Source: JAKFEW01 sp036675505
GTDB taxonomy: Bacteria; Cyanobacteriota; Sericytochromatia; S15B-MN24; JAQBPE01
Direction of reading: 5' to 3'
Assembly: GCA_036675505.1 (NCBI GenBank)
Contig: JAKFEW010000139.1
Location: forward strand, 62,001 to 126,000
Length of the DNA stretch: 64,000 nucleotides
Shown piece after piece: positions 26,946 through 36,795 of the stretch. Each line of letters starts with the position of its first letter. Within the stretch, counting starts at the first letter, position 1. The position numbers and the translations under genes were made by a program. The notes under the pieces are model-generated. The model was not told the origin of the DNA, ran no database searches, and saw only the letters and a list, made by a program, of their open reading frames with translations.

Positions 26946-27674
26946 TTAACAGATTGGCTTCTGATGCGGGATTCCAGCCTTTCTGGGGTACCCCCGGGGG
27001 GTGGCCCCATGTTTCTGGATCACATACAGGTGGCGCTCGCCCGCTTCATCCGGCAGCGTGATGTGCTGTTCCGAGCGCAACGTGCCCTTGAGGAGGGTCA
27101 ACGCCTTCGTCGCGCCGGCGAGCTCTTCGGGGCCCTTGGTGCCTTTCGAGACGATCAGGTGGCCGCCCGGCTTGACGAAAGGCAGGCACAGCTCGAGCAG
27201 CTCGGGCATATTCGCGAGCGCCCGCGCGGTCGCGAGGTCGTAAGCGTCGCGGTGGGGCGGCTTGGCGGCCAGGTCCTCGGCCCGGCCATGCACCGCCGCG
27301 CCGTTCGAGAGCCCGAGGCCCTCGAGGGCGCTCGTGATGAAGGCGACCTTCTTGCCGACCGACTCGACCATCACGACCTTCCAATGGGGCCGCACGATCA
27401 GCAACGGGATGCCAGGCAGCCCAGCGCCCGCGCCGACGTCGACCAGCGAGAGCGGCAGCGCCTGCTGCTCCGGCGGGACGCCGCGCAGGTACAGCAGGCT
27501 GTCGAGGTAGTGCTTGATCACCGCTTCGTCGGGATCGACGATGCGGGTCAGGTTGGTCACCTTGTTGGCCTCGACGAGCCATCCATGGAAACGGGCGAGC
27601 ATTTCCCGCTGAACGTCGTCGATCGGCACCCCCAGGCGCGCCGCTTCGGCCTGCAACCGGCTCCAGGACTTCAT
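26946..27674 (-). CDS. rsmG: 16S rRNA (guanine527-N7) methyltransferase
   Basis: RsmG methylates G527 of 16S rRNA. The 242-residue product has FHGWLVEANKVTNLTRI, HYLDSLLYL, motif I LVDVGAGAGLPGIPL and VESVGKKVAFI, the standard GidB signature order. AGGAGGATTGCG precedes ATG 27674. In many bacteria rsmG sits with mnmG or parAB; here those neighbours are absent, and the gene is upstream of the zinc-ribbon gene. Confidence 0.95.
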   Translation of the reverse strand: MKSWSRLQAEAARLGVPIDDVQREMLARFHGWLVEANKVTNLTRIVDPDEAVIKHYLDSLLYLRGVPPEQQALPLSLVDVGAGAGLPGIPLLIVRPHWKVVMVESVGKKVAFITSALEGLGLSNGAAVHGRAEDLAAKPPHRDAYDLATARALANMPELLELCLPFVKPGGHLIVSKGTKGPEELAGATKALTLLKGTLRSEQHITLPDEAGERHLYVIQKHGATPRGYPRKAGIPHQKPIC

Positions 27675-27844
27675 CGCAATCCTCCTGTCGAGCGGGAGAT
27701 CGTACCACGGGGCGCCACGCGGACGCCTTAACCGCCCGATCAGGCCAATGATCGAAATTTCGGCCTTTCGCGCAAGTTCTAGTTAATCGTTTCTATAACC
27801 AATCTTAACCAGAGTGAGATTCACCTTCGAGGAGTTCACCCCCT

Positions 27845-28360
27845 ATGCAGGTTCGTGCCGCCGTCCTTCCCAACCGCCCCGTCACCGTGCGTCCCACGGG
27901 CACGCCGGCGCAGGCCCCTGCGCAGCAGAGCGCCCCGGCCGCCCAGGCGCCCGCGCCCAAGACGCCCGTCAAGGCGCGCAACGCCGACTCCGGCTTCGGC
28001 TCCGAGATCTTCCAGAGCGCGCTGTACTCGCTCATGAACCTCGGCCAGATCGTGAACCTGCCGGGTGGCATCTCCCAGCTGATCCAGGCGCTGCCGCAGT
28101 CCAGCCTGGGCGTGTTCAACCTCGTGATGGGCGGCATGAACGCGTTCAAGGACTGGCGCAGCCTCAAGAACCCGGCCAACACGCGGAACAGCGACAACTA
28201 CACCCGCCTCGCCGGCGATGGCGCGATCATCCTGGGCGGCGTGGCCCTGCTCGCCGGCGCGGCGATCGCCCCGGCCGTGCCCCTGATCGGCGCCGGCCTC
28301 GCGGCCGCCGGCTTCCTGACCCGCATCGTCGGCGTCTGGAACGACGAGAGCCGCTGGTAG
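27845..28360 (+). CDS. Small protein with Pro/Ala-rich N-terminus and C-terminal hydrophobic segments
   Basis: No family recognised. The 171-residue product has an Ala/Pro/Gln-rich N-terminal 45 residues, an amphipathic middle (QSALYSLMNLGQIVNLPGG) and a hydrophobic stretch (GAIILGGVALLAGAAIAPAVPLIGAGLAAAGFL), probably a membrane hairpin. No signal peptide is seen. GAGGAGTTC precedes the ATG, and a strong hairpin follows the stop, so it looks like a single-gene unit. Confidence 0.7.
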   Translation: MQVRAAVLPNRPVTVRPTGTPAQAPAQQSAPAAQAPAPKTPVKARNADSGFGSEIFQSALYSLMNLGQIVNLPGGISQLIQALPQSSLGVFNLVMGGMNAFKDWRSLKNPANTRNSDNYTRLAGDGAIILGGVALLAGAAIAPAVPLIGAGLAAAGFLTRIVGVWNDESRW

Positions 28361-28376
28361 GCCGCCTGCCGATTCA

Positions 28377-28415
28377 GCCCCCCGTCCCAGCCGCCCAGCG
28401 GCAGGGACGGGGGGC
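28377..28415 (+). terminator. 12-bp hairpin after the 27845 gene
   Basis: GCCCCCCGTCCC (28377-28388) pairs exactly with GGGACGGGGGGC (28404-28415). The 15-base loop holds a smaller GCCG/CGGC stem. GCTTCATT follows, without a proper T run, so the terminator role is probable only. Confidence 0.65.
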
Positions 28416-28453
28416 GCTTCATTCGCGCCTGGGCGGGGTAAGATGAGGCTAGA

Positions 28454-29722
28454 ATGTCCGCTCCAGGTGCCTCGCCCAATCGATCGCCGCGCGCCGTCGC
28501 CCTCGCCGCGCTGCTCACGCTGGCGCTGGCTGCTCCCGCCCGGGCGGACGAAGCGGTCCGGACGCCCCAGGAGATCGCGCGCACGGCCTTCCCTTCGGTG
28601 GTGACGGTCATGCTGCGCGAGGAAGGCACCGAGCGGACCTCGCTCGGCAGCGGCTTCTTCGTGGGCGACGGCCTCGTGGCGACCAATTTCCACGTGATCG
28701 CCGGCATGACCGATGGCTTCGTGCGCGTGATCGGCCAGGAGCGCAAGCTCGTGATCGAGGGCGTGGCGGCGGCGGATCGTAAGCACGACCTGGCGGTGCT
28801 CAAAGTGCGCGAGGCCGGTCCTGTCTCGCTGCCGCTCGGCCGGAGCGAAGGCCTCTCGATCGCGGACAAAGTCTACGCGATCGGCAACCCGCATGGGTTG
28901 GAGGGCACGTTCTCGGAGGGCCTGGTCAGCAGCATCCGCCGCATGGAAAGCGAGACGATGCTGCAGATCACCGCGCCGATCTCGCAGGGCAGCAGCGGCG
29001 GACCGGTCTTCGACGATCGCGGCCGGGTCGTCGGGGTGGCGGTCGGCATGATCAAGGACGGCCAGAACCTGAACTTCGCGATCCCCGTAGACTATCTCAC
29101 CACCTTGCTCGGTCGGGTCCAGGCGCCCGTCCCGCTCATCGAGGCGGCGATCGAGGAGGGCCGCCCTGCGCCGCCCTTCGGCGCCGCGCCGGAGCCGGGG
29201 TTCGAGCGCGAGACGGAGCCGGAGCTCGAGACCGAGCCAGAGCTCGAAGCGCGGCCGAACCCGCCGGCATCGCCGGGTGCCGGGCTCACCGGGCCCGACG
29301 GCCGCACGCCGATCGATTGCGGGGCGTTCACCTGCCGCCTGCCGGCGGGCTGGTCGCTCGAGCGCAACGACTCGAACAGCGCCGCGTTCAGCGCCGCGCG
29401 CCGCCAGGGTGGCTTCGCGCTGCTCACGGTGTTCTACAAGGGCAAGGCCCACGGCGACGTCGACGACTACGCGGGCACGGCGATCGCCGGCCTCGGCCAG
29501 CAGTACCTGAAGCACCGCGTCACGAACCTCGCCGGCGAGCGCGCCTACCTGATCCTCTACAAAACGCGCGTCGAGGCCGGCCCCGTGTTGGCCTCGGACC
29601 TGCGCGTGATCCATGCCGACGTCGAATACACCATTTCGCTCTGGTCGGACGCCGAGGCGACGGACACGCGGGCGATCGGCGATGAGTTCGAGTCGCTGGC
29701 CCGATCCTGGCGCTGGAAGTAA
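28454..29722 (+). CDS. HtrA-like secreted serine protease with a PsbP-like C-terminal domain instead of PDZ
   Basis: The 422-residue product has a signal peptide (cleavage near ARA-DEA, about residue 31) and a trypsin-like domain with catalytic His80 (TNFHVIAG), Asp112 (KHDLAVLKV) and Ser181 (QGSSGGPV). An acidic spacer (ETEPELETEPELEA) links to a C-terminal domain (about 285-422, CRLPAGWSLERNDSNSAAF onward). This resembles PsbP/MOG1-type alpha-beta domains rather than the PDZ domain usual in HtrA/DegP. HtrA proteases degrade misfolded envelope proteins; this one should act outside the cytoplasm. Two membrane genes follow on the same strand and may be cotranscribed. Confidence 0.85.
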   Translation: MSAPGASPNRSPRAVALAALLTLALAAPARADEAVRTPQEIARTAFPSVVTVMLREEGTERTSLGSGFFVGDGLVATNFHVIAGMTDGFVRVIGQERKLVIEGVAAADRKHDLAVLKVREAGPVSLPLGRSEGLSIADKVYAIGNPHGLEGTFSEGLVSSIRRMESETMLQITAPISQGSSGGPVFDDRGRVVGVAVGMIKDGQNLNFAIPVDYLTTLLGRVQAPVPLIEAAIEEGRPAPPFGAAPEPGFERETEPELETEPELEARPNPPASPGAGLTGPDGRTPIDCGAFTCRLPAGWSLERNDSNSAAFSAARRQGGFALLTVFYKGKAHGDVDDYAGTAIAGLGQQYLKHRVTNLAGERAYLILYKTRVEAGPVLASDLRVIHADVEYTISLWSDAEATDTRAIGDEFESLARSWRWK

Positions 29723-29824
29723 CAGCCCGGAATCACCATCTTGATTCCGGGACGATTCGGTGTTACGATGTTTTGCCGAGGGGCGCAGTTTCCAATCCGA
29801 CAATGGAATGCCGGGGGTGGGGAA

Positions 29825-30349
29825 ATGCACATCGAAACCCGACAGGCGCAACGGATCGCGCCTGTCGAACAACACGACATCACCGTCGACGTCACGGTCG
29901 ACGCGCCACCTGGCGGCGCATCCCTGGAAGTGCAGCCGGCCTGCGGCGCGAGCCTGTCGGCCTTCGTCGGGCTGCTCGGCTGCGTTCTCGCGACGCCCTT
30001 TCTGCTGCACCACTTTGAGCGGTCGCATTCGCTGCCGTGGCCTGCCGCGGCCGAAATGCCGAGTGGGCCCGTGCGGATCTTGCCTGGCTGGCAGTGGCAT
30101 ACCGCCGGAGCGCAGGTGCAGGTGCGCGGATGGGTGCACAACGGCGGCGCCGTCCCGGTGACCGCCTGGGCCGTCACCGTGGAGTTCCGCGACGCGGCCG
30201 GACGCGTGGTCGAGGCGCAGGTGATGCCGGGGCGAGGCGCCATCGCACCGGGCGCGGACGCCGAGTACGCGTTGAGCCGCCGGCCGTTCGCGGGCTTCGT
30301 TCACCCGCGGGTGTTCGTTTCGAGCTGGGCGCTCGCGCGCACCCGCTGA
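29825..30349 (+). CDS. Single-pass membrane protein with FxLYD-like extracytoplasmic domain (paralogue 1)
   Basis: The 174-residue product has a cytosolic N-terminal part, one transmembrane helix (LSAFVGLLGCVLATPFLLHH, about 43-62) and an immunoglobulin-like beta domain beginning WQWHTAGAQVQVRGWVHNGGA. The pattern GxVxNxxxxxxxxWxxxVxFxDxxGRV resembles FxLYD-type domains. The adjacent gene encodes a clear paralogue of the same layout. ATG 29825 has GGGGTGGGGA upstream. The function is unknown. Confidence 0.7.
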   Translation: MHIETRQAQRIAPVEQHDITVDVTVDAPPGGASLEVQPACGASLSAFVGLLGCVLATPFLLHHFERSHSLPWPAAAEMPSGPVRILPGWQWHTAGAQVQVRGWVHNGGAVPVTAWAVTVEFRDAAGRVVEAQVMPGRGAIAPGADAEYALSRRPFAGFVHPRVFVSSWALARTR

Positions 30350-30408
30350 TTTTACGGACGCCCAGGCCGCTCGCTCCGTGTTAGTTTCGGGGCGTGGAGG
30401 TTACGGCC

Positions 30409-31044
30409 ATGCGACCCACGCTTTCGAAGAAACCGTACGTCGAAGACGACGAGACGATCGCCCACAACACCGAGGTGTTGGACCACATCGTGGACGCCCA
30501 TGTGGCCGACCTGGCGCCGCCCGCCCCTGCTGGTGAGCCGGCCTGGCAGGAGCCGAAGCCCAACGTCGTGGTCATGTTCGCGGTCGGCGTCCTGTTGGCG
30601 TTCGGCCTGGTAGCCGCGCTCGGCATCATCGAGCGCGACATGCCGCCACGCCTTTCCCCGGTCGTCGTCCCTGTGCCCGAGAGCGCCGCGTACGAGGCGC
30701 TCGGCCCGCGCATCGCGGTCGCCCGCGTGCTGCGCGAAGCCGAGCGACGCGACCACCCGGAACGCTTCTTGCAGGTGCGCGACGGCTGGCGCTGGGCGGT
30801 GGGCAAGGACGGCCACGACGAGGTCCAGGGCACCGTCTACAACGGCAGCCTGCGCGCCGTGACGGCCTGGCGCGCGACGGTCTTCTACCACGACGTCACC
30901 GGCCGCGTGCTCGCGGCCCACTCGACGATCTCGAACGCCCCGCTCTTGCCCGGCGGCAGCCATCGATTCCAGCTGCAGCACCGCCACGTGCCGGGTGCTG
31001 CGCGAGCCGAGGCGATGGTGGTGCAGGCGTCGTTCCGGAAGTGA
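30409..31044 (+). CDS. Single-pass membrane protein with FxLYD-like extracytoplasmic domain (paralogue 2)
   Basis: The 211-residue product has an acidic cytosolic N-terminus, one transmembrane helix (VVVMFAVGVLLAFGLVAALGII) and a C-terminal domain aligning by eye with the neighbour: GWRWAVGKDGHDEVQGTVYNG matches GWQWHTAGAQVQVRGWVHNG in part, and TGRVLAAHSTISNAPLLPGG matches AGRVVEAQVMPGRGAIAPGA. ATG 30409 follows GGAGG at the usual distance; GTG 30394 is an alternative. The pair arose by tandem duplication. The function is unknown. Confidence 0.7.
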   Translation: MRPTLSKKPYVEDDETIAHNTEVLDHIVDAHVADLAPPAPAGEPAWQEPKPNVVVMFAVGVLLAFGLVAALGIIERDMPPRLSPVVVPVPESAAYEALGPRIAVARVLREAERRDHPERFLQVRDGWRWAVGKDGHDEVQGTVYNGSLRAVTAWRATVFYHDVTGRVLAAHSTISNAPLLPGGSHRFQLQHRHVPGAARAEAMVVQASFRK

Positions 31045-31059
31045 GCGGGCCCGGCGGGT

Positions 31060-31902
31060 CTAGGTGGCGCGCGGCGGCTCGATCTCGATCACCTCACCCA
31101 GCAGCGTGACGCCTTCTTCCACCGGGATGGGGGCATGTTGCACGGTGCTGTGGCTCTCGAGCAACGGGCGGCCCTTACGCCGCTGGTACACCTTCACCAC
31201 CACGCCGTCGCCGACGTCGGCCACGACGAGCGTGCCGGGGGCCGGCCAGACGTCGGTGCCTCTCACGTAGAGGCGTGAGCCCTCGACGAGGGGCTTCCAG
31301 CGCCACAGGTACTGGTTCATGCTGTCGCCGACGACGTCGACGCACCAGTCCGCGCCATCGGCCAGCTCGGCGGGCACCGCGATCTGCTTCGGCCGCTCGA
31401 GCAGGCGCCGGCGGTTCGCGCCGACCGTGCCGCGCATCGCCAGCTTCACGGTCTTCCCGCTCAGGACCTTCTTGAACGGCACCTGGCGCGGGTCGTCCCA
31501 GAAGGGCTCCACGAGCTCGTCGCGCATCCGATCGCCGGTGGTGACGCCGGGCAGCCTGTTGCGGAGGCTCACGATCCGCTCGTCGGCCGTCGGGCGCTCC
31601 AGGCGCGGGGCGTCGGCGCCGCTGGCGTGCTGGAGCAGCGCACGGACCCGCCGCTCGCCCAGCCTCTCGATGTCGACCATCGCTTGCAGCCACGCCGCGT
31701 CGACGCCGGCGACCGGCGCCAGGGCCGTGATCGTGTCTTCCGTCGGCTCTCGGCGACCCTTCTCGAGCTCGTTCACGTAGCTCGCCGAGAACGGGTCCTT
31801 GCGGCCGACCGCCTCCGCCATCAAACGGCCGAGCTCCGCCATGGACCACCCCCCGGAGGCCCGCACGGCGGCCAGGTAATCGGAGAAGTTGAATTTACTC
31901 AT
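31060..31902 (-). CDS. XRE-family repressor with S24 (LexA/CI-like) peptidase domain
   Basis: The 280-residue protein has an N-terminal helix-turn-helix (about 5-65, signature SASYVNELEKGRREPTEDTITAL) and a C-terminal S24 domain with the catalytic serine in VVGDSMNQ (Ser194) and lysine in GVVVKVYQ (Lys237). LexA/CI-type proteins cleave themselves when RecA is activated. A clear Ala-Gly or Cys-Gly cleavage dipeptide between the domains is not seen, so self-cleavage is uncertain. The gene is divergent from a lipoprotein gene across a palindrome-rich region that probably contains its operators. Confidence 0.85.
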   Translation of the reverse strand: MSKFNFSDYLAAVRASGGWSMAELGRLMAEAVGRKDPFSASYVNELEKGRREPTEDTITALAPVAGVDAAWLQAMVDIERLGERRVRALLQHASGADAPRLERPTADERIVSLRNRLPGVTTGDRMRDELVEPFWDDPRQVPFKKVLSGKTVKLAMRGTVGANRRRLLERPKQIAVPAELADGADWCVDVVGDSMNQYLWRWKPLVEGSRLYVRGTDVWPAPGTLVVADVGDGVVVKVYQRRKGRPLLESHSTVQHAPIPVEEGVTLLGEVIEIEPPRAT

Positions 31903-31936
31903 ATCCGATCACAGCATACCACCGCCGATCTTTCTC

Positions 31937-31966
31937 TTGACGGTCGAACGCATGTTCGAGTAAATT
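31937..31966 (+). promoter_or_regulatory. Promoter toward the transglutaminase-like lipoprotein gene
   Basis: TTGACG (31937-31942) and TAAATT (31961-31966) are 18 bases apart, about 105 bases upstream of ATG 32071. Two palindromes overlap the spacer and -10, so a bound repressor would block the polymerase. Confidence 0.6.
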
Positions 31967-31986
31967 ACTCGTATTCGAGTATACTC
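31945..31986. promoter_or_regulatory. Operator array: LexA-like box plus two GAGTA palindromes
   Basis: CGAACGCATGTTCG (31945-31958) fits the Gram-positive LexA consensus CGAAC-N4-GTTCG. It is followed, sharing CG, by the perfect palindrome CGAGTAAATTACTCG (31957-31971) and then GAGTATACTC (31977-31986). The ACTCG-N4-CGAGT junction (31967-31980) has the same spacing. This arrangement of several dyads between divergent genes is what CI-type repressors use. Confidence 0.7.
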
Positions 31987-32070
31987 AAAATGGTTTACGG
32001 ACGTCGCGACGCGCTCGCTTCCCTTTCCCGAACCGCGCATTCGGTCGGGCATTTCCCTGTGGAGGTAATC

Positions 32071-32730
32071 ATGCGACTTTTCATCCTTCTCGCAACGGCC
32101 TCGGCGATGGCGCTGGGCGCGTGCACGCCGGGCAGCCAGGGCTACCTCGAGCCCGGGCCGGCCCTGCCGCCGGGCCAGACCCTGCTCCTCTCGCCCTGGC
32201 GCTGGTCGCGCCAGGGGCCGCCTGCGGGCGAGTTCGCGCGGCTCCGCACCGAGCTTCGAACGCCCGAGGCGATCGCGGCGTGGCTCAAGGTGAACACCGA
32301 GTGGCGCGACGACTACGACACGAGCCGCTTCCTCTCCGCGTCCGAGCTCATCGAGCAGAAGCGCGGCGTCTGCACGGCCTTCGCCCGCACCTGGGCCGAG
32401 CTGCTCGCGGCCCAGCAGAAACGCGCCGTATTCGTCGCGGTCTGGGGCCCCGAGAGCGCGCACGCCTACACGATCTTCCGCGACGGCGATCGCTGGAGGC
32501 TGTGCTCGAACCAGTATCTCTACGAGAACGACCTGGGCGTCGAGCGGGATGCGGCGATCGCCGCCGCCAACGCCGAGTTCTACGGCTCCGGCGGCTGGTC
32601 GGAGTACCAGGTCTTCGACCTCGCGTCGGGTGCCGTCGTCCAGCGCGTCCAGAACGCCGTGGTGCCGAGGCCTCCGCTGGCGCCCGAGGTGCCGCGGCCA
32701 GACCGGAACCTGTTCACGGTGCGGCGGTAG
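32071..32730 (+). CDS. Lipoprotein with transglutaminase-like cysteine protease fold
   Basis: The 219-residue product has a lipobox (MALGAC, Cys18). The mature part carries a papain/transglutaminase-type core: Cys101 in RGVCTAFARTWAELL, His131 in ESAHAYTIF and Asp140 in RDGDRW, plausible as a catalytic triad. Enzymes of this fold crosslink or cleave proteins or peptidoglycan stems; which applies is unknown. GGAGGTAATC precedes ATG 32071. The divergent XRE-S24 gene and the operator array suggest it is the repressor's main target. Confidence 0.75.
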   Translation: MRLFILLATASAMALGACTPGSQGYLEPGPALPPGQTLLLSPWRWSRQGPPAGEFARLRTELRTPEAIAAWLKVNTEWRDDYDTSRFLSASELIEQKRGVCTAFARTWAELLAAQQKRAVFVAVWGPESAHAYTIFRDGDRWRLCSNQYLYENDLGVERDAAIAAANAEFYGSGGWSEYQVFDLASGAVVQRVQNAVVPRPPLAPEVPRPDRNLFTVRR

Positions 32731-32766
32731 CCATGCGGATCCAGCCGAATCGCGTGCGCGGGTCAC

Positions 32767-33402
32767 CTAGTCGACCCGCAGGCCGAACCAGGGCACGCGC
32801 GGACTGTTCTGGGCCTTACTGGCAGGCGCCCGGGCCACGCGCACCCGCGAGCCGGCCTCGGTCCACGCCAGGCCGAGGGCGGCGGCGACCTCGCCGTAGA
32901 GGTTGATCGGCATCAGCCCCGCCCGGCACGCGGCGTCGAAGACCGCCCAGGTCGTGCCTTCGTGCGTGCCGTTCCAGCAAACCAACACCTGGTCGGCTTT
33001 CGCGAGGGCGACGTCGTACGCCGCGAGCCGCAGGGCGTCCGCCTCGCCCGGGGACGATGGACGGACCGCGGCGACGAGGTCCACATGATCCGCCTTGGCC
33101 TGGATGCGCGCGTGCCAGGCAGCCGCCGTCTCGGTCGCGAGCCAGTCGGCATGCCTTGCGAACGGCAGCAAGATCCGCAGGCCGATCGGCGCGCCGGCGT
33201 TCCGCAGCATCTGCGCCGCGCCGCCGAGCATGAGGCCGAACCCGTCGTCGGGCACGACGATGACGTCGAGGGCGCCTTCCCGCGCGAGACGGTCCGTGAG
33301 GAGGGCGGCCACGGCCTGCGTGGCTGCCCGCCAATCTCTGGGCTCGGTGCGACCGCCGAGGCCGGCGGGGCGGTGGCCCGCTCCCACGATGATGATCGCC
33401 AT
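32767..33402 (-). CDS. SLOG-fold protein (YpsA/YspA-like), function unknown
   Basis: The 211-residue product starts MAIIIVGAGHRPAGLGG, and GHRPxxLGG is a hallmark of SLOG-superfamily Rossmannoid proteins. Near the end VLVCWNGTHEGTTWAVFDAAC is the corresponding GT/HEGT nucleotide-ligand loop, and NLYG closes the fold. SLOG proteins bind or process nucleotides such as ADP-ribose or cytokinin precursors, and many are associated with phage-defence signalling. No effector gene is beside it, so that role is speculation. A LexA-like box lies just upstream. Confidence 0.65.
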   Translation of the reverse strand: MAIIIVGAGHRPAGLGGRTEPRDWRAATQAVAALLTDRLAREGALDVIVVPDDGFGLMLGGAAQMLRNAGAPIGLRILLPFARHADWLATETAAAWHARIQAKADHVDLVAAVRPSSPGEADALRLAAYDVALAKADQVLVCWNGTHEGTTWAVFDAACRAGLMPINLYGEVAAALGLAWTEAGSRVRVARAPASKAQNSPRVPWFGLRVD

Positions 33403-33439
33403 GCCGGTGCCTGCAAGCCAGGGGTGACAGGTTTAGTCT

Positions 33440-33453
33440 AGAACATATGTTCG
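33440..33453. promoter_or_regulatory. LexA-like box between the SLOG gene and the response regulator
   Basis: AGAACATATGTTCG contains the 12-nt palindrome GAACATATGTTC and differs from the CGAAC-N4-GTTCG consensus only at the first base. A wider repeat, GTGACAG (33424-33430) and CTGTCAC (33472-33478), encloses it. The site is 38 bases from the SLOG start and over 200 from the response regulator. Confidence 0.55.
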
Positions 33454-33670
33454 CGTGGTGTATAGGGTGTTCTGTCACTCCACCGACCGTCGGCCGACCG
33501 CAAGTGCCTGTGTCCTTGAAACCCAGACGCGGGTGGAACGCAGCCGTTCCTGGGCTTTTGGGCGTTCGTTCGCTTGGTGACCGGCGAATGAAGAATTGGC
33601 AGAATGGGAGCGGTCCCTGGTTGAACAGCAGCCCCGGCCACGACCGGGATTCCCATCCGAGAGGCCCATC

Positions 33671-34261
33671 TTGAGCGTCGAGCCGACTCCCGAGGCACGA
33701 ATACCGACGATCCTTGCCGTGGATGACAACGAGGATGCGCTGGCCTTGCTCAAGGCCGGGCTGACGGCGCGCGGGTTCCGCTTGCACATGGCGAACGACG
33801 GCCAGTCCGCTCTGCGGCAGGCCCGGGCCGAACTGCCCGATCTCGTCTTGCTCGATGCCTGCATGCCTGACATGGACGGCCACGAGGTGCTCAGGCAGCT
33901 GCGCGAAACGCCTGCCACGGCCGACGTGCCGGTGGTCTTCCTGACGGCCAGCAGCCGCGACCCTGCGATGATCCAGCGAGGCCTGGCGGACGGGGCCGAT
34001 GACTACCTGCTCAAGCCGATCCGGATGGATGAGCTGGTTGCCCGCATCACACCTTTGTTACGGCGGCGCGGGCGCGAGCGCGATTGCTGGGCGGCGATCG
34101 CCGAAGCGCACGGGCGCGTCGGCGCCCTTCGGGGCGAATTGCGCGCCCTCGGTGCGCTGGGGTCGCTCTCGGACGACCAACACGAGCGCCTCGACGTGGC
34201 GCTCGGCACCGTCGACGCGCTAGACCTGCTCCTGGGCAGCCGCCTGCCGCTCACGCCGTGA
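33671..34261 (+). CDS. Response regulator, receiver domain with short helical tail
   Basis: The receiver domain carries ILAVDDNEDAL (acidic pocket), the phospho-acceptor Asp in LVLLDACMPDMDG, VVFLTASSR and ADDYLLKPI with the conserved lysine. After about 125 residues a helical tail (AAIAEAHGRVGALRGELRAL onward) replaces a DNA-binding output domain, so it may act by protein contact. TTG 33671, after GAGAGG, is preferred to TTG 33596. Its stop overlaps GTG 34258 (GTGA) of the kinase frame, so it pairs with the next gene. Confidence 0.88.
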   Translation: MSVEPTPEARIPTILAVDDNEDALALLKAGLTARGFRLHMANDGQSALRQARAELPDLVLLDACMPDMDGHEVLRQLRETPATADVPVVFLTASSRDPAMIQRGLADGADDYLLKPIRMDELVARITPLLRRRGRERDCWAAIAEAHGRVGALRGELRALGALGSLSDDQHERLDVALGTVDALDLLLGSRLPLTP

Positions 34262-34272
34262 AGGGCGCTGGA

Positions 34273-36576
<2,304 letters not shown>

Positions 36577-36591
36577 CGGTCCACTGAGTAG

Positions 36592-36664
36592 TGGAGAATA
36601 GCGGAGTCGAACCGCTGACCTCCTGCGTGCAAAGCAGGCGCTCTACCAACTGAGCTAATTCCCC
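36592..36664 (-). tRNA. tRNA-Ala (anticodon TGC)
   Basis: The reverse strand folds as a 73-nt cloverleaf: acceptor GGGGAAT with ATTCTCC, D arm with AGCTCAGTTGGTAGAGC, anticodon stem CCTGC/GCAGG around loop TTTGCAC, and T arm GCGGTTCGACTCCGC. CCA is not encoded. It lies 5 bases downstream of tRNA-Ile and converges on the histidine kinase gene. Confidence 0.96.
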
Positions 36665-36669
36665 GGGAG

Positions 36670-36743
36670 TGGGCAATACTGGACTTGAACCAGTGACCTC
36701 ACCCTTATCAGGGGTGCGCTCTAGCCACCTGAGCTAATCGCCC
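36670..36743 (-). tRNA. tRNA-Ile (anticodon GAT)
   Basis: The reverse strand gives a 74-nt cloverleaf: acceptor GGGCGAT with ATTGCCC, D arm AGCTCAGGTGGCTAGAGC, anticodon stem CACCC/GGGTG around loop CTGATAA and T arm CTGGTTCAAGTCCAG. It precedes tRNA-Ala in the order usually found inside rRNA spacers, but no rRNA sequence flanks the pair. Confidence 0.96.
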
Positions 36744-36795
36744 GAACCCTGCCATAATCTCACGGCGAGAGGCCCTGAGTCAATCGGGGGCCGCT

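Noticed and set aside
27836..30304. Reverse-strand open frame of 822 codons
   Set aside because: It crosses the HtrA-like protease and two other supported genes and has a low-complexity composition.
31060..34261. Prophage around the XRE-S24 repressor
   Set aside because: No integrase, terminase, structural or lysis gene is present, so only an orphan repressor can be claimed.
36592..36743. rRNA operon around the tRNA-Ile/Ala pair
   Set aside because: No 16S or 23S sequence lies on either side; both flanks are protein genes.
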